Source: Plasmopara viticola (lineage: Eukaryota; Oomycota; Peronosporomycetes; Peronosporales; Peronosporaceae). From it: a stretch of DNA of 64,000 nucleotides. The stretch covers positions 1 to 64,000 of the forward strand of contig MBPM02000170.1 in the NCBI GenBank assembly GCA_001695595.3. The letters run 5' to 3'. Position numbers and translations under genes: made by a program. The notes beneath the pieces are model-generated. The model did not search any database, was not told where the DNA came from, and worked only from the letters and a program-made list of their open reading frames with translations. Positions 34,425 through 46,649 of this stretch are shown in pieces (within the stretch, counting starts at the first letter, position 1; the number at the start of each line of letters is the position of its first letter).

Positions 34425-36200
34425 ATGGCTTCCGATCCTAGCTCTGCTTCGGCGAAACCATCGGCGCGTCCGCCGCCAGGAAAGTACCGCAATTCCCGGC
34501 CGCAAAGCCGACCACCAGCGCTTAATCGTCCACCTGCGCCTAACCGCTCGGTGCCGAATGACAACGCTTTTGAAGAAAGCATCGCTCGTTTCAACGACCC
34601 CGACACTTCGGAGGAAGAGCGCTGTCAAAAAGCTTTAGCGCCACTTCCATCGCCTGTCGATGCGAAGCATTGCACGCGCATGTGTATTCCAGCTGGTCGC
34701 TTAACTGCTGAACGAAACATAGACGAGCTTTGTGTATCCTTGAAGGTGGATTATCAGCCGGAACCTTGGCGCAAGTACCTTCATCTGGGCTGCGTCCGCG
34801 ACTTCGTGTGCATTTCTCATCAAGGGATCGGGTTTGTCTGCTCATTGAATGAAGCTCTTCGTTGCCTGGGCGGGATAACCCTCAAGGTGTGTAACACCTT
34901 AATTACTATTCGTAAGTATTCGCTTTTCGATAAGCTATGCTTTGTTGACCTTCAGCGTCTTCCGTTTCGCGTGCCGGACCTGGACATTTACGACTGGTTT
35001 GTGGGACGTAACGCCAGGTCCGTTCTGATCACGGCTACGCACGATCACGGCATGGTCAAGTCGCGAGCACGCACGGTGTACTTTAACGCTATGTCTTGCC
35101 CACCCGGGTTATTTGAGCCCAACGGAGAGCCTCTTCGCGAAAATTTTTTTCGATTCGGACGACAAACCATTCTTCGTCCAACACCGCCTTCACAAGCATA
35201 AGCGTGTGCGCCTTCCATCGCTGCGTCCAGCTGCGCGCAAGCCATCCGGCTTTCAGACGCCAGTATGCAGAGCGGAGACAAGACGGATGCGCCAGTTTCG
35301 GCGAAAATAGCTGCTTCAACAGGACCAGTATCCACTGCTGGCTCCGCGCCTGTCCCTACTTAACTGGATAGTTCGAAACAGTCTGTGGTTGACGCCTCGC
35401 CACCAGACAAGGCACATCGTCAAAAAGGTCTTTCGGGACCACGCTCAGCAAGGTCAAAAGCCCAGCTGTTTATTCCTGGTACCGTACCTGCTGATGCACC
35501 TGAATGGAAGGTGATGCAACATTCATAGTACGGGTTGCTGAATCGTGCCGGGGAAAAGCTCATAGAGCCAGGCACGCCTGTCCCATAAGACCTTGCTCTG
35601 GACACTTCGGATCCATCGGCGATGACACATCGGTCGCCGATTCATCCAAATTACTATGAAGTCCTGCTTGCGAATGGATACAACATTTCTCTGCCGCCAG
35701 ACATTGACCTAAGTGTGGGGGAATCTGCCGAAGGAGACGAGTTTTATGGCTTCCCTTGTGATACGCCGTCGGTTCCGTCGTCAACTATTCGCTCGTTAAG
35801 ACATGCACGACGGCTGCCACTTAAGGTGGAACAAGTTTCGGCTGCGGAGCTTGACAGCATAATTGCCGAATTTATCGCCAAGGATGTACTGGCCTTTACG
35901 TCGCATGAAGATGTGCTGGCCACTATTCAAGCACAGCCTGCGTACTTTCGCCATTTGTTCAAAATTCTCCTTCAACGTCAGCAACAGCTTGTAACGGATC
36001 ACGCAATCTACCGTACGGTATGCGCGCAACCGCTACAGGGTCGCGAACCATTTGATTTTCTGTCCCGGTTTCGTGCTCGAATTAGTGCAGTTACCGAACT
36101 CAGACGCCATACCAACTGCAGTTTTTCCGGAAGAAGATGCTCGATACGCAGCCTGCCACTGTGCCTCGAGCGATTACTTTTTGATGATCTTCTCGCCTAA
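34425..36200 (+). pseudogene. LINE ORF1 (nucleic-acid-binding protein), frameshifted
   Basis: The ATG at 34425 opens a Pro/Arg/Ser-rich N-terminus (SARPPPGKYRNSRPQSRPP). An RRM-like segment follows (LCFVDLQRLPFRVPDLDIYD, SRARTVYFNAM), and the frame closes at 35201. After that the coding sense moves to another frame with two stops, then an open stretch from 35622 (HPNYYEVLLANGYN) to 36200. In LINEs this protein binds the element RNA and forms the particle needed for retrotransposition. At least one frameshift and several stops make it non-functional. Confidence 0.7.
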
Positions 36201-36404
36201 AATTTATGTCGATCCGCTGAAGATACAGGCATTGCTTCCTCCGCAACTGCCTCCTAACGGATTCGACATGCACCGTTCCTTTTATGGAGCGACCTCATCT
36301 TGATGTGCATAGCACACTCAGATGTTGTAGAGCACTTTCGTGATCATGATCTCACGTTTTTACGGCGCTGACATATCCATGCGAATTGGAGCTATCTTTT
36401 ACCT

Positions 36405-37478
36405 TTGAGACCGCGCTTTCATTTTTGGTGCGCCCTCAACTCTAAGGAGGTATGGGCCTTTCATGGAATTTCGCTCAACATTAACGGGTTGAATAAACCT
36501 TCACTAAACATGTATGAGCGACTTCTCTCGACGCATCAGTTGGTTGCGTTTCATATGACGAAGTTCAACAAAGAAGATTCACTTCAATCCAACGAGCACT
36601 TCATACACGTAGCGGACTCCGGAGCACGCTGTTTTTGGTCGGATTCTACATCTCTGGTTTTCAATGGAAGACATGGGGTCGGCCTCGTTATGTCTTCGTC
36701 CTCTCCTTTTTGTGAGGTTATCGATATTACGGCCAGTATCTACAAAGAAGAGTTACGAAACCGTTACTTACTGCTACAAACTTCGCTTGGCGGTGAATTG
36801 GTGTATGTACATGTAATGTACGCATCCGATGAACCCATGTATCGCGGAGACTTTTTTCGAGCACTACTCAACCACTTCGCGGCAAATGACAGTGAATTGG
36901 GAATGGGTGAATGCATTAAACACATTTTCGTCGGGTATTTCAACTTGGCATTGAATAACGTCCTTGACCAGACGGCACTTGATCGACCTCACTTGAGACG
37001 AGGTCGAAGTGAGCTTGAGGATTGGCTTGGGGCGCTTGTATTAGTCGATGCCTGGCGCTTCATGAACCCAAAAACCAAGGACTACACGAGTCCTTCACGT
37101 CGAAATCGACTGGATTATTGTTTTGTTACGGCCGACCTGCTCGAGGACAATTTAGTGTCAGTCACTCATGTGAGGGATCGCAAGTGGCATAACGAAGATC
37201 GTATACCGGTTGAGCTTTGTCTATCGTCCAAATGCATACAGCGACGGGGCCGCCCACCGTGGCGGTGTCCAACTTGGTTGCTTCGGGACGCAAAAGTTCA
37301 AGAGTATTTGTTAACTTCAGTCGTAGCATTAGCAAACCGCATCAAAAATTTTGCAGGTGCTAATCCTGGCCGCCTTTTCGATGAGCCCAAACGAGCAGAT
37401 TGTATCTTTCTTCGGCTTCAATGGAAGGAGCTCCGGAAGGCAGATGAGCGTATCATGTCCGCAAAATTGATGCAGTAA
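36405..37478 (+). pseudogene. LINE ORF2 endonuclease domain, catalytic residues lost
   Basis: A 357-codon open frame matching an APE-type LINE endonuclease in layout. ISLNINGLNKPS is the N-terminal strand. FHMTKF stands where the family has a Gln-Glu-Thr, IFVGYFNLALNN where it has G-D-F-N, NRLDYCFVT is the conserved R-[IL]-D-Y block, and HNEDRIPVEL stands where S-D-H-x-P-V is expected. So the catalytic Glu, the Asp of GDFN and the His are read as Met, Tyr and Arg. The domain would nick target DNA in an active element; this copy should not. The frame has no internal stop. Confidence 0.75.
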
Positions 37479-37492
37479 ACACGGCGGCTGAC

Positions 37493-40410
37493 TTGATGAA
37501 CATTTCACCTACAGAAAACAACAAAAATGAGTTAAAACAAGCGAAACTGGATACCCGGTCCCATCGGGAGAACATTGAGGCCAGAATTGAGTACAAGAAA
37601 TTTGCCGCGGACTTACATTCAAGCGAACGTGCAACCAGCTACTTCTTTCGTGCACCGCAGCCGAATTTTCTTCGGCCTCCAATAACAAAGCTGACAAATG
37701 ACGATGGAACAGCTACTGAGGATCAGGCAGAAATAGCGTCCGGTCACCGAGAATATTGGAGCAAACTGTTTCAATTCACGTCTGCTGACTTGATCGAAAA
37801 ACGGTCTTCGACTTATCAACCGCTACAATTCGCTTCAATGTTACAAGATACAACGTCACGACTGTCAAGCCAGCAACAAGCAATGCTTGATGCTCCTATC
37901 ACGGCAAACGACTTGTACTGGGCTATGATGGCATCTAAAAATGGCAAAGCTCCCGGTCCGGATGGATTACCGATTGAATACTACAAGTTGAATGCGACTT
38001 TATGAGCGCGAATCTATGAAGTGGTGTACGACAATCAGTTACAAAAAGGAAAAATGACTAAGTTTCAATAAAGATATCACCTTTAGCTGCTATACAAGTC
38101 CGGTCATCGCACTAAACCCGGTAATTATCGACCACTAACCCTTCTCAATCACGACGCCAAACTGGGACCAAAGGTCATACAGTGGAGTCTGAGAGAGGTA
38201 TTACCAACGATCATTCATGACGACCAAAGTGGCTTTGTATCAGGGCGGTCAATTCGTCACTCGTTACTTTGTTTTCAAGTTTTGCAGGAAATCTGCAAAC
38301 ACAGTACCCTGATGCGTGTGCGGTACTTCTGGACTTTACAAAGGCCTTTGACAGTGTTCTGTGGCCGGCTTTGCACATGGTTCTTCATCACTTCGGATTT
38401 GGTGCGACTTTCCGGGCGTGGGTGAAGACGTTCTACAATAAAACATCAGTTAGTCTTCTGCTGAATGGCTGTCCCGGTGATCCCTTCTTTTTGGGGGCAG
38501 GCAACAGGCAAGGAGACCCCCTTTCACCAGGTCTTTTTGTGATTTTTATCGAGCCAATGATGAATTTTTACGGGCTCGATTGTCTACAAAAGGGATACCT
38601 GTTAATAAGAAAGGCTTACCGCATTTATTACTAGCGTTTGCTGACGAATGCACCGGGCTCCTATCTAACTTGGATTATGCTGAAGAGTTTCTTGGATCGG
38701 TTCAGGAATATGCTTGTGCAGCTGGCTTGCGGCTCAATATGAAGAAAACGAGCATTATGCCGTTCTCTCATCATGTGTCTAGCCTAATACTTACTGAATT
38801 TCGACGACGCTCGAATGTCCATGTGTTAACGCCATGGGAAACGACTGCTTGGTATTTTACAAGGAGCTACTGTTACAGCGGAACATCGATTAAACGATGT
38901 GCTAAAGAAGATACAAGCTCGGTGCGCCCTTTGGAAATACAGGGCAAAGACGTTGCGTGGCAAGGTGGTAATACTACAAAGTATAGTCCTACCAGTGCGT
39001 TGGTACACGGCAAGTGTCACCCCTACACCCCTGGCTACGCTCAAGCAAGTTGACCTTATCATACGAGATTTTGTCAACGCCAATGACACTAGTACGTCGA
39101 CTGCCAACCCCGGCAAATTTGACAAAGAGTGGATATACACAAGGATTTGTAATGGTGGTCTTGGGCTTACTTCGCCTAAAGCCTTCATTGACGCTATGCA
39201 CCTAAAGTGTCTTCGCGATGGTATTGCCGCTACGGTGGCGACGTCTGCAGAACCCCGCTGGATGGAGCCAGCATTGGCTATCTTCACTGAGACTCTACAA
39301 CCATTGGTCGAAGTTTTCAACATACTATACTAACATGAAAGGAGGCCTGTGGAGTCATCTCCCAGATTACTGGCGATGTATTATTAAATTGTGGACCGAC
39401 TTGCATCACTTGCGGGGAACAACCAATTGGAAGTTGTTTACGCAAACTATGCCTTTTGGGATAACAATCACTTTACTTTTGGAAAGTTGAAGGCACCTCT
39501 ACGTTGTGTTAGTCCAGAAAGGGTTGACGAACTCATGGATACGGGCTTAAACCGTCTTCAAGACTTTGTGAATCTAAATGGAACCTACGCTACGGCTGGT
39601 TTGCTACGAATGCTACTGGATGAGGATGACTTTGCTAGGCCAAGCTCATTGGTTAGACTAGTCAACGCCACTATTCGCCGCCTAAGTTTAATTACTCCAA
39701 GCGACGATCCATATTGCGGACCTTTCAGACCCGTTGAGATTGAAGCGGCTTGTCATGCATGGAGTTTAGATGGAGTGTTTGTCATTGATATGACCAATCG
39801 CGATTTTGTTAAACTAATTTAGCGACTCGCAAGTACATAACCGCTCCGGACTTACCTCTACGGCAGCTTCAACTTCATCCTCTTACGCTACCTTCGCGTA
39901 CATGGACCGCGGAGTATGCGTGGAATCGTCATGTTCTTCCTGTCTGCTCTGATGTCAAGTTTCGTCTAAACATAATGCACTTGGGACTAGATACAAGTTC
40001 AAATGGAGAGTACAAGTCGACAGGCCGCTTACCTGTATACACGGGTGCACGGACATTGAAGACGCTAAACAATTATTTTGGGAGTGTCCTGTGGCTCGCT
40101 ATCAATGGAATTATTACCTTAGACCTTTCGATGACCTCTTTGAAGGAAATCTCGATTGGACTTTGGTAGTGGTTTTGTCATCTTACTTCTACTGCGACCA
40201 AGCTTTACGGAGATTAAGCTACCCAAGTGGCACTCAACATTGTTCGATGTTTCTTGTTTCGTGCAATTTGGCTGCACCGCAACAACAGACTATAAATTGC
40301 AGAGATTTCTACTTTGGCGGCCTTTGTCAGCAACCATGCTCGAGCCTACATTAAATTGCACTTTCGCAAGCTCGCAGACATTGTCTCACGACAATCCAAG
40401 AGCAACTTAG
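37493..40410 (+). pseudogene. LINE ORF2 reverse transcriptase and C-terminal region, broken
   Basis: The RT begins with GKAPGPDGLPIEYYK near 37.95 kb. After a stop and a frame change it continues with NYRPLTLLNHDAKL, DQSGFVSGRSIRHSL and LLDFTKAFDSVLWPALHMVL, then NRQGDPLSPGLFV and AFADECTGLL, where the family has F-A-D-D. Beyond this come the thumb and C-terminal pieces (TLRGKVVILQSIVLPVRWY, 38.9-39.8 kb). At least three frame changes and several stops interrupt the RT. The second Asp of the catalytic pair is read as Glu, so the enzyme would be impaired even if the frame were whole. Confidence 0.8.
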
Positions 40411-40533
40411 CGGCTATAGTTGCTTCTATATCAAGTGCTCTTCGGCTGAACGTGAAAGAAAACATGGAAAACGAACAAATGTTATGAATCAATCGATGTA
40501 GACGATTTATTACGACATTATTCACGGCTATGG

Positions 40534-40569
<36 letters not shown>

Positions 40570-40615
40570 GGACTACGACTTCGACTATGACTATGACTAT
40601 GACTACGTTTATGGC
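40534..40615 (+). repeat. ACT-repeat tail of the large LINE
   Basis: An uninterrupted run of ACT (about eleven units) decays into GACTATGACTATGACTACG. It lies at the 3' end of the large LINE, as expected for a LINE that ends in a simple repeat rather than poly(A). Confidence 0.75.
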
Positions 40616-40640
40616 TCTATAAAATTGTCTATGACGATGT

Positions 40641-41442
40641 TATGACTACAATCTGGTTACAGTTTTGAGTTGCGAAGTCAATGCGACTTATTGCCCTCTT
40701 AAGTGAGTGCTTTTTTTTGGGGGTGTAGAACCAGCGTTGTCCTCGCTGATTCCATAGACCGACTGGGCACATTGGCACAGACCGGAATATTATGTGTTAT
40801 TATAGTTCGGACAAGTTTGGGACATTTTTCGGTTTTTTTTTAGGGAAACTATGAGAAGACTACCGCCACAATACGGCTCTCAAGCAGTTCGTGAATCACG
40901 GTTCAAACCAATCATCCAACATCAATGCACTTGATTGTGCGCACATTGACATCAAGATCTCGACAGGTACCTTATCCACTCATAGAGCACCATTAGTGCT
41001 CAGTAATGACTTCCCTTACAGAAATCATCTCTTGAATTAAAGCTTCGAGCTGGATGGGCTGTTCACTTTTCCTCCGCGAGGAGTACTTTACTGGAAAGAA
41101 CATATTGGACCTTCTCGATCTTCAAGCCACATCTCTGTGGAATCCGATCAAGTCAACACAATGTACCTCGCCAGCGTATGTAAAGTCTCGGTCGGTGGCA
41201 TTTACCTGCCACCAAGGCTACTTGCTACTTACCACCGACACGTTACTCAAATCTTTCGTGTCTTGGTATAGGAGAACGTATTCTATTCTATACCTTGCCA
41301 TTATTATTTTTTAGTTTAGATAGGTAAAAAGTTAATGAAAACAATTTACCCATCATAAAGCGCTGGGTGCGTTGGAACCCTTCAGGGAAAGTCGATGGTG
41401 TTTGCCGCTATACCGTTTTTCGATAAAAAGAGCTCATAAATA
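40641..41442. other. gene-poor stretch
   Basis: A frame at 41054-41314 has no recognisable motif. Nothing else could be supported. Confidence 0.4.
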
Positions 41443-41922
41443 TTATAAAGAAAAAACGCTTTCATTTTCATGCCCATACAATCTTTTTTTTGGACGTTTG
41501 CGTAAATTCAGGCGCATTACTTGCCTTAACGATGGTCTTCCAAGAAGAAGAAAGTGTTTATCTAGTATTTCAGTAGCCTTTGTGCTTCTATGAATTAGTG
41601 AAAGTTTTGAATGCCTCAGCCCCTGTTGATCGATCCCGGATACGCGTGATTCGTATTTTTGAGTGCAAATTTGGTGAGACATAACTCGTCGGTCTAGCTG
41701 TAGTGCACATAGTACGCGATAAGTCTTCATATGATTATTTGTCTTTGGGTGAAGTGCATAATAGCTGCCCAGGAGTTGCAATTTAGAGCTTGAAGCAGTG
41801 TGTCGGGTATGTGATGAGTTGTTTTCGACGCACAAGTGAGCAAATTGTATTCTGAGCTCACGAATGTAAAGGACTTTGTCTTTGACGGTTAAAGCTCGGA
41901 GTGTATAATCCTCAAAGCTCAT
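41443..41922 (-). CDS. unrecognised 159-codon frame
   Basis: ATG at 41920-41922. The protein is basic, with no signal peptide, membrane segment or known motif; it ends KRLYGHENESVFSL. It is among the longest unexplained frames in the window. There is no other support such as splice sites or family similarity. Confidence 0.3.
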   Translation of the reverse strand: MSFEDYTLRALTVKDKVLYIRELRIQFAHLCVENNSSHTRHTASSSKLQLLGSYYALHPKTNNHMKTYRVLCALQLDRRVMSHQICTQKYESRVSGIDQQGLRHSKLSLIHRSTKATEILDKHFLLLGRPSLRQVMRLNLRKRPKKRLYGHENESVFSL

Positions 41923-41968
41923 CTTATTTCAAGAAAGGTATTCGCATTAATTTGTGGTTGCGAAAATG

Positions 41969-43440
41969 CTAGGAAGATTTTGAAGGTATCTTCTTTTCGG
42001 GTGCGAGACCTCCTTGACTGCTGTCACCCTCCAACGCCGAATTTGATTCTGGGGCGTGACCTAACTTTGTGCTCACTGCACGCGCGTAGCTGTCGTTAGA
42101 TAGCGCTGGGGTGTTGGCTCCTATGGGTCTTCCGAGAGCCCTCTCGGAGTGCAAAGCAAATAAGCATCCCATGACTGGCCGAGAAATACCCATCCAGAAG
42201 TTTCTCTTCTTTTTGGTCAGACTCGCTGCTAGAGAGGTATTGAGTGGACTTTTCAACGACGGTTACTTGCGTTAGAATTCGACTGAGAATGTTTCAAGCA
42301 CACTAGGTCAGAAAACTTCCAGCACCTGACAAATATGAAAAAAATGTCGATTGCGACTCTCATGGCTCACAATCTTGTAAGGATTGTCTTCAAGGGCATT
42401 TATGATCGAATACCGACCCCTGGCACATTGTTCCTGTTCTTTTGATTGAGTCTTAAGAAAACGGAGGGTCTGATGCTAAGACTACTGCCTTTTCTTGTGT
42501 ACACTTGGACGATGAGGTGGCCGGTGTGTACAAGAGTGCATGCTGCGCCCAATACTCATCGCCCCTACAAGAGGCGTTTACTAAAGGCGTGCGTTCTTTG
42601 CTGGTGCGGAGTGGAATAACCTTTCAGCCTTATTTACCGGAACAGGTTTTTGGCAGGATGCCTTAATGAATTTCTGAAGTGCAGCCTTAGGCAGAGACGC
42701 CGACTTCGGTGCAAAGACACTTGTGGATGCCAAACAACCTTCTCTAGTGCTAGTTTATCCATTGACAAATGACAGCGTTAGCCTGCAGCCCTTGTTGTTG
42801 CCTGTTTGGTCAGTGTTTTGAGTCCAAGCGACTTCTCGTAAAAAAATCAACAAGAGATCGGTGATACTATTTTCTCTGTTACTTAAGGACGATGAAACAG
42901 GCCGCTTCAAGAAGCCGAGCTTTGGTGGCAAAAGCTAACTTCTAGTTTCAAATCAGCCAAATTCTGGTACTCTATCGGTATACAGATCGACTCTCATATT
43001 GAGTTATTCCAGACGATACTGTAATGAAAAGAGGTTCCATTATTGTGTAGGCGCCTATATGCATTGTGCTTTAGAGAACTTGCTGTTTTGTTAGGTTACA
43101 CACAACTATAAATTATAAGTGCTACTTTGTGACCCATTGCACTACAATTTGCTTTATAAATCTTGTGGCTGTACATTGACAGTGTTGAGGTAAAAACTCG
43201 TCAAATCATTCATCTCGGTTGATCCTCATAAATCCACATTGCTCCAGTGGTACACTTTCATATACTATGGATAATGTGCGTCCTTGAAACTTAGTCTATA
43301 TGAGGTGTTGACAATTTATATAGCAAAAAAAGCAAATGTGGAGGAGACCCTGATTTATCAGCATGATTGCCTGAAATTAGCATTCTTTACTCTGCACTCG
43401 AACTATTTATGATATAATTCTATTGGTTTTTACAGTTCTT
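41969..43440. other. gene-poor stretch upstream of EIF2B1
   Basis: A minus-strand frame at 42256-41969 lacks an ATG at its opening and is unrecognised. The rest has no clear frame. Near 43439 a good splice acceptor (GGTTTTTACAG) lies just before the EIF2B1 start, so an upstream exon may sit in this stretch. Confidence 0.35.
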
Positions 43441-43447
43441 CGGTCAC

Positions 43448-44606
43448 ATGATGGAGCCGCAGGTGGTGACGGACTTCCTCCGCTACCTCGAAGACCCAGA
43501 TGTGGCCATGGCCGTGGCTGTAATCAAGGCACTGACAGGAGTCATCCTTTGCAGCGAGGCCAGCACGATGATGCAGATGGAGGGTGAGCTTCAAGAGGCA
43601 GCGCAACAGCTACGTGCCTTCCAAGCTGCAGATGACACCACCCAAGCCACACGTTTCCACAATTCGATCGCCACAACTGCCGGTTGTCAGTTGTTTCTTC
43701 GCTACGTGACGCGCTGTTTTCTCGAATTTGATGACTTTGATCTGTGCCGCTCGCAATTGATTGATCGGGGTAAACTCTTTGCCGAGACGTCGTTATCAAG
43801 TCGAAAGCGTATCAGTGATGTCGGGCATAATTTTATTCGCGACGGCATGGTACGTACTGATAGCAATGTCTTGTGATGTGGTCCAGTAATACTTGATATG
43901 ATCCCATTATTGGCACTGGACCTTTAGAAAGTGCTGACCCACGGCAAGTCGCGCGTAGTGATTGCACTGCTACGCGAAGCAGCTAAAACGAAAAACTTTT
44001 CCGTTTTTGTGACGGAAGGTCGAAGCAATGGTTCCGGGTTTGTTTTACCTACTCTTGATATCTAAAATGTAATAAATTACGATGTGCAATGAGTAGAGTG
44101 AGAACGGCAAAGGAATTGGCAAAGGCTGGGATTCCTACGACAGTAATTCTGGACTCGGCGGTGGCGTACTACATGGATCAGCTTGACATTGTAATCGTCG
44201 GTGCTGAAGGCGTTGTGGAAAATGGTGGTATCGTTAACTCGGTACGATGAAAACTACAATGTAATGAAGAAGAACGTTTCTTTGCTAATTTTTGCTATAG
44301 ATTGGCACATACTCGATTGCAGTCATCGCAAAGGCGCTGAACAAGCAATTTTACGTGGCAGCGGAGAGCTACAAATTTGCTCGACTCTACCCATTGACGC
44401 AACGTGACGTCCCGCAAAAGCAGATGACTGCTATCTCCAACGATATTGCAAGTGGAGAGTTTGGTGGCAACTTTGTGGAAAATGTATCGTTCGCGAGCCC
44501 ATTTTTTGACTACACTCCGCCCGGATTTATTGCACTTATGTTCACAGATCTGGGTGTGCTTACTCCTTCTGCAGTCTCGGACGAATTGATCAAGCTATAT
44601 CAGTAA
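43448..44606 (+). CDS. EIF2B1: translation initiation factor eIF2B, alpha subunit (four exons)
   Basis: Exons 43448-43849, 43928-44037, 44097-44241 and 44301-44606 join in phase to give 320 aa; human eIF2B alpha is about 305. Introns are 78, 59 and 59 bp with GT-AG ends (GTACGT, GTTTGT and GTACGA donors). Exon 1 gives the helical N-terminal part (YLEDPDVAMAVAVIKAL, GCQLFLRYVTR). Exons 2-4 give the Rossmann-like half with VILDSAVAYYMDQLDIVIVG, AEGVVENGGIVN, and FTDLGVLTPSAVSDELIKLY at the extreme C-terminus, all hallmarks of the family. The subunit is part of the regulatory core of the eIF2 guanine-nucleotide exchange factor that senses phosphorylated eIF2 and controls global translation. No break is seen. 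An acceptor just upstream suggests the true start could be in an earlier exon. Confidence 0.95.
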
Positions 44607-46270
44607 TTACGCATCATCAGGTTGACAATCTCCATACACGTTTCGAAAGTAAAGATATTCTTTCGTCGAACTAGACACTCAATGTATCGAGTAATTTTCC
44701 GTTGATTATTTTGATGTAATATCATAAATATTCACACTAAAGTGTGATTTTTGACTACGTCCATCTAATTGGCAGAAATTGTACAGAGCACCAACCAACA
44801 AGCGTTGACAATAATTCTACCAACAAATTAACCTCAAGGATGATAACCGGATCAGAGAAAACCATTTCAACCACTTGTTAAAAGTATTCTGCGTCGAACG
44901 ACGGCATTTAAAGAAATCCTGCGATGGACAAAACAGATGACGTTTTTAGCGAAGAAGAGTGTGCGCAGAAGCTTGGCAAGAGCTTTCTGCGAAGGCGATG
45001 TAGCACCACTAAGTACGCTCGACCCTGATATCCGAAATCGGCATGCAAGTTGGTGAAGTGGCGTCCGACAACAACACCGGTAGCTTCTCCTTATACTATT
45101 AGCGTCCTGTGGTTCGATAGTTAAACTATATCGAGTCAGTTCTCAATATATGCTATTGCCGCGGTCTTCCTTCGTTGATTGAGATTTTTGCTACGTTAAA
45201 AAAGACACAACTGTACTATACACACGGTCATGATACAAAAGCTTTTCTGACAATATGGTTTAAATGCGATTCGGACAAGAGACAAGTCCGAGGACAATTT
45301 TGTCTTGTCGAATTATACAAATTGCAAATCTGACGTGGATAAAAATTGGGTTTCCATTCGTAACACTTGCAACGCAAAGTCGTGGTGGTCGTCGTAGACA
45401 AAGCGCGGTCGCCAATGTTTGCGCTATTGTCGAGAAAGACTTACGCACAAAACGCAGGCAGAAAAAAAATGGATTATAAAGTCGTAAGCATTTTAAATTT
45501 GTATTGTGCGCCGATTTTGAAGCAAAGTGACGTGCCGAGTTCCCGTTTGCTAATACATATTTGAGCCACCGCTCTATTCAGAATCGCTTCGTTCCGCAAC
45601 AAGTGTAATTTCTCTCCAGCAGGTCACACAGCTGGTAATACTGCTAAAAAAGTAGTCTAATATAATAACTGCCAGTGTGCTTGTGACATTCTCTTATACT
45701 TTAAGCGGCGCAAAATTTCCGCCACAAGGCCTTTTCATTAATGTGGAGTAGCCAGGCTTTCACTTTCATAGCCATTTTTATTGGCGGGGGGGATATATTC
45801 CTAGTTTCTGTGAAATACTCAGTCATCGAAAGGAATGACTCGTGTACGTTTAGTTCACTATCCGTCATTGAGTACTAACGATAACTCTTGTGTCTTAGTC
45901 CACTATTAATCATCGAGATATTCAGCAACTTATATCTTTTTCCGCTGTTGAAAATAGAGTATCTCATGGGTCGTCACACGGAGTTGAGCGCTCAAGCCGA
46001 ATGTTGGCTTTCTGCAACGAAATAGCATTTGAAACAAATGGCTCGCATGTTTTAGACTCGGCATTTTTACCTTTTAAGTACAATGAAAAAAAGATACAGT
46101 TTGTTATTTTCATAATGTCAAGCTTTAGTGCTACGAGCCAATTTTCCACGGGAAAAACAAAAAGTTTTTTTCCAAAATATTTCATTCTTTTTCCATGTTT
46201 TTTTGTGCAAGGTGCTGTGTAATTCAGTCCCCCCAGGAAGCGATTTGTAATCAAATCTACGCCAATGACA
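44607..46270. other. gene-poor stretch
   Basis: Short frames only. A 34-codon ATG frame at 44924 (MDKTDDVFSEEECAQKLGK) reads like protein but is too short to support. A nine-base G run lies near 45784. Confidence 0.4.
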
Positions 46271-46283
46271 GTTGGTTGGATAC

Positions 46284-46610
46284 ATGAAGGATAGCAAAAC
46301 TTTTGGGATGGAGGAATTACCTCTTCGCACCTTTTGGACGAACAGTTTGCAATGCTTGAAATACACGCTGGCTTGTATCGGTCTGAAGAGTGGCTGCATC
46401 TTTAGTTTTCCAGCTGTCAGACAGATAGCACGCGCTACAGCCTTTGAGATCTGCGAGCAAATTATATGCACGAAATACCACGCAGCATTAACTCCGTTAT
46501 CCCTTGCGGTAGCGTCCATTTTATGTTTTGAATCGGTGAGGTTTTGGGATTCGCTCGTGAGAAAAGGAAAGGCGAATTCTCTCCTTTTTGAGGAAGAAAA
46601 AGTGAAGTAA
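46284..46610 (+). CDS. unrecognised frame, possibly membrane-associated (108 aa)
   Basis: ATG at 46284. The protein has a hydrophobic C-terminal half (ALTPLSLAVASILCF) and ends in an acidic-basic tail, LLFEEEKVK. A 176-codon frame without an ATG start lies on the opposite strand over the same bases, so at most one is real. The plus-strand frame looks more protein-like, but no family is recognised. Confidence 0.25.
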   Translation: MKDSKTFGMEELPLRTFWTNSLQCLKYTLACIGLKSGCIFSFPAVRQIARATAFEICEQIICTKYHAALTPLSLAVASILCFESVRFWDSLVRKGKANSLLFEEEKVK

Positions 46611-46649
46611 CTAAGGCGTCCTAGATCAGGTGAGCGCTGTGCGCACAAT

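Larger units (their letters stand above)
34000..40640 (+). mobile_element. decayed LINE (non-LTR retrotransposon), near full length
   Basis: A GC-rich leader with CCGCCG words, at about 34.0-34.4 kb, precedes ORF1. Then follow an APE endonuclease, a reverse transcriptase and a C-terminal region. The 3' end has a run of ACT repeats at about 40.53-40.57 kb that decays into GACTATGACTATGACTACG. The order is that of two-ORF LINEs (L1/Tx1-like). Stops and frame changes occur in ORF1 and the RT, and catalytic residues are replaced, so the copy is dead. I did not find a certain target-site duplication. It is unrelated in sequence to the LINE family at 13.56 kb. Confidence 0.88.

Noticed and set aside
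46118..46648. A 176-codon minus-strand frame
   Set aside because: It opens with TTG, not ATG, and overlaps a more protein-like plus-strand frame; no motif recognised.
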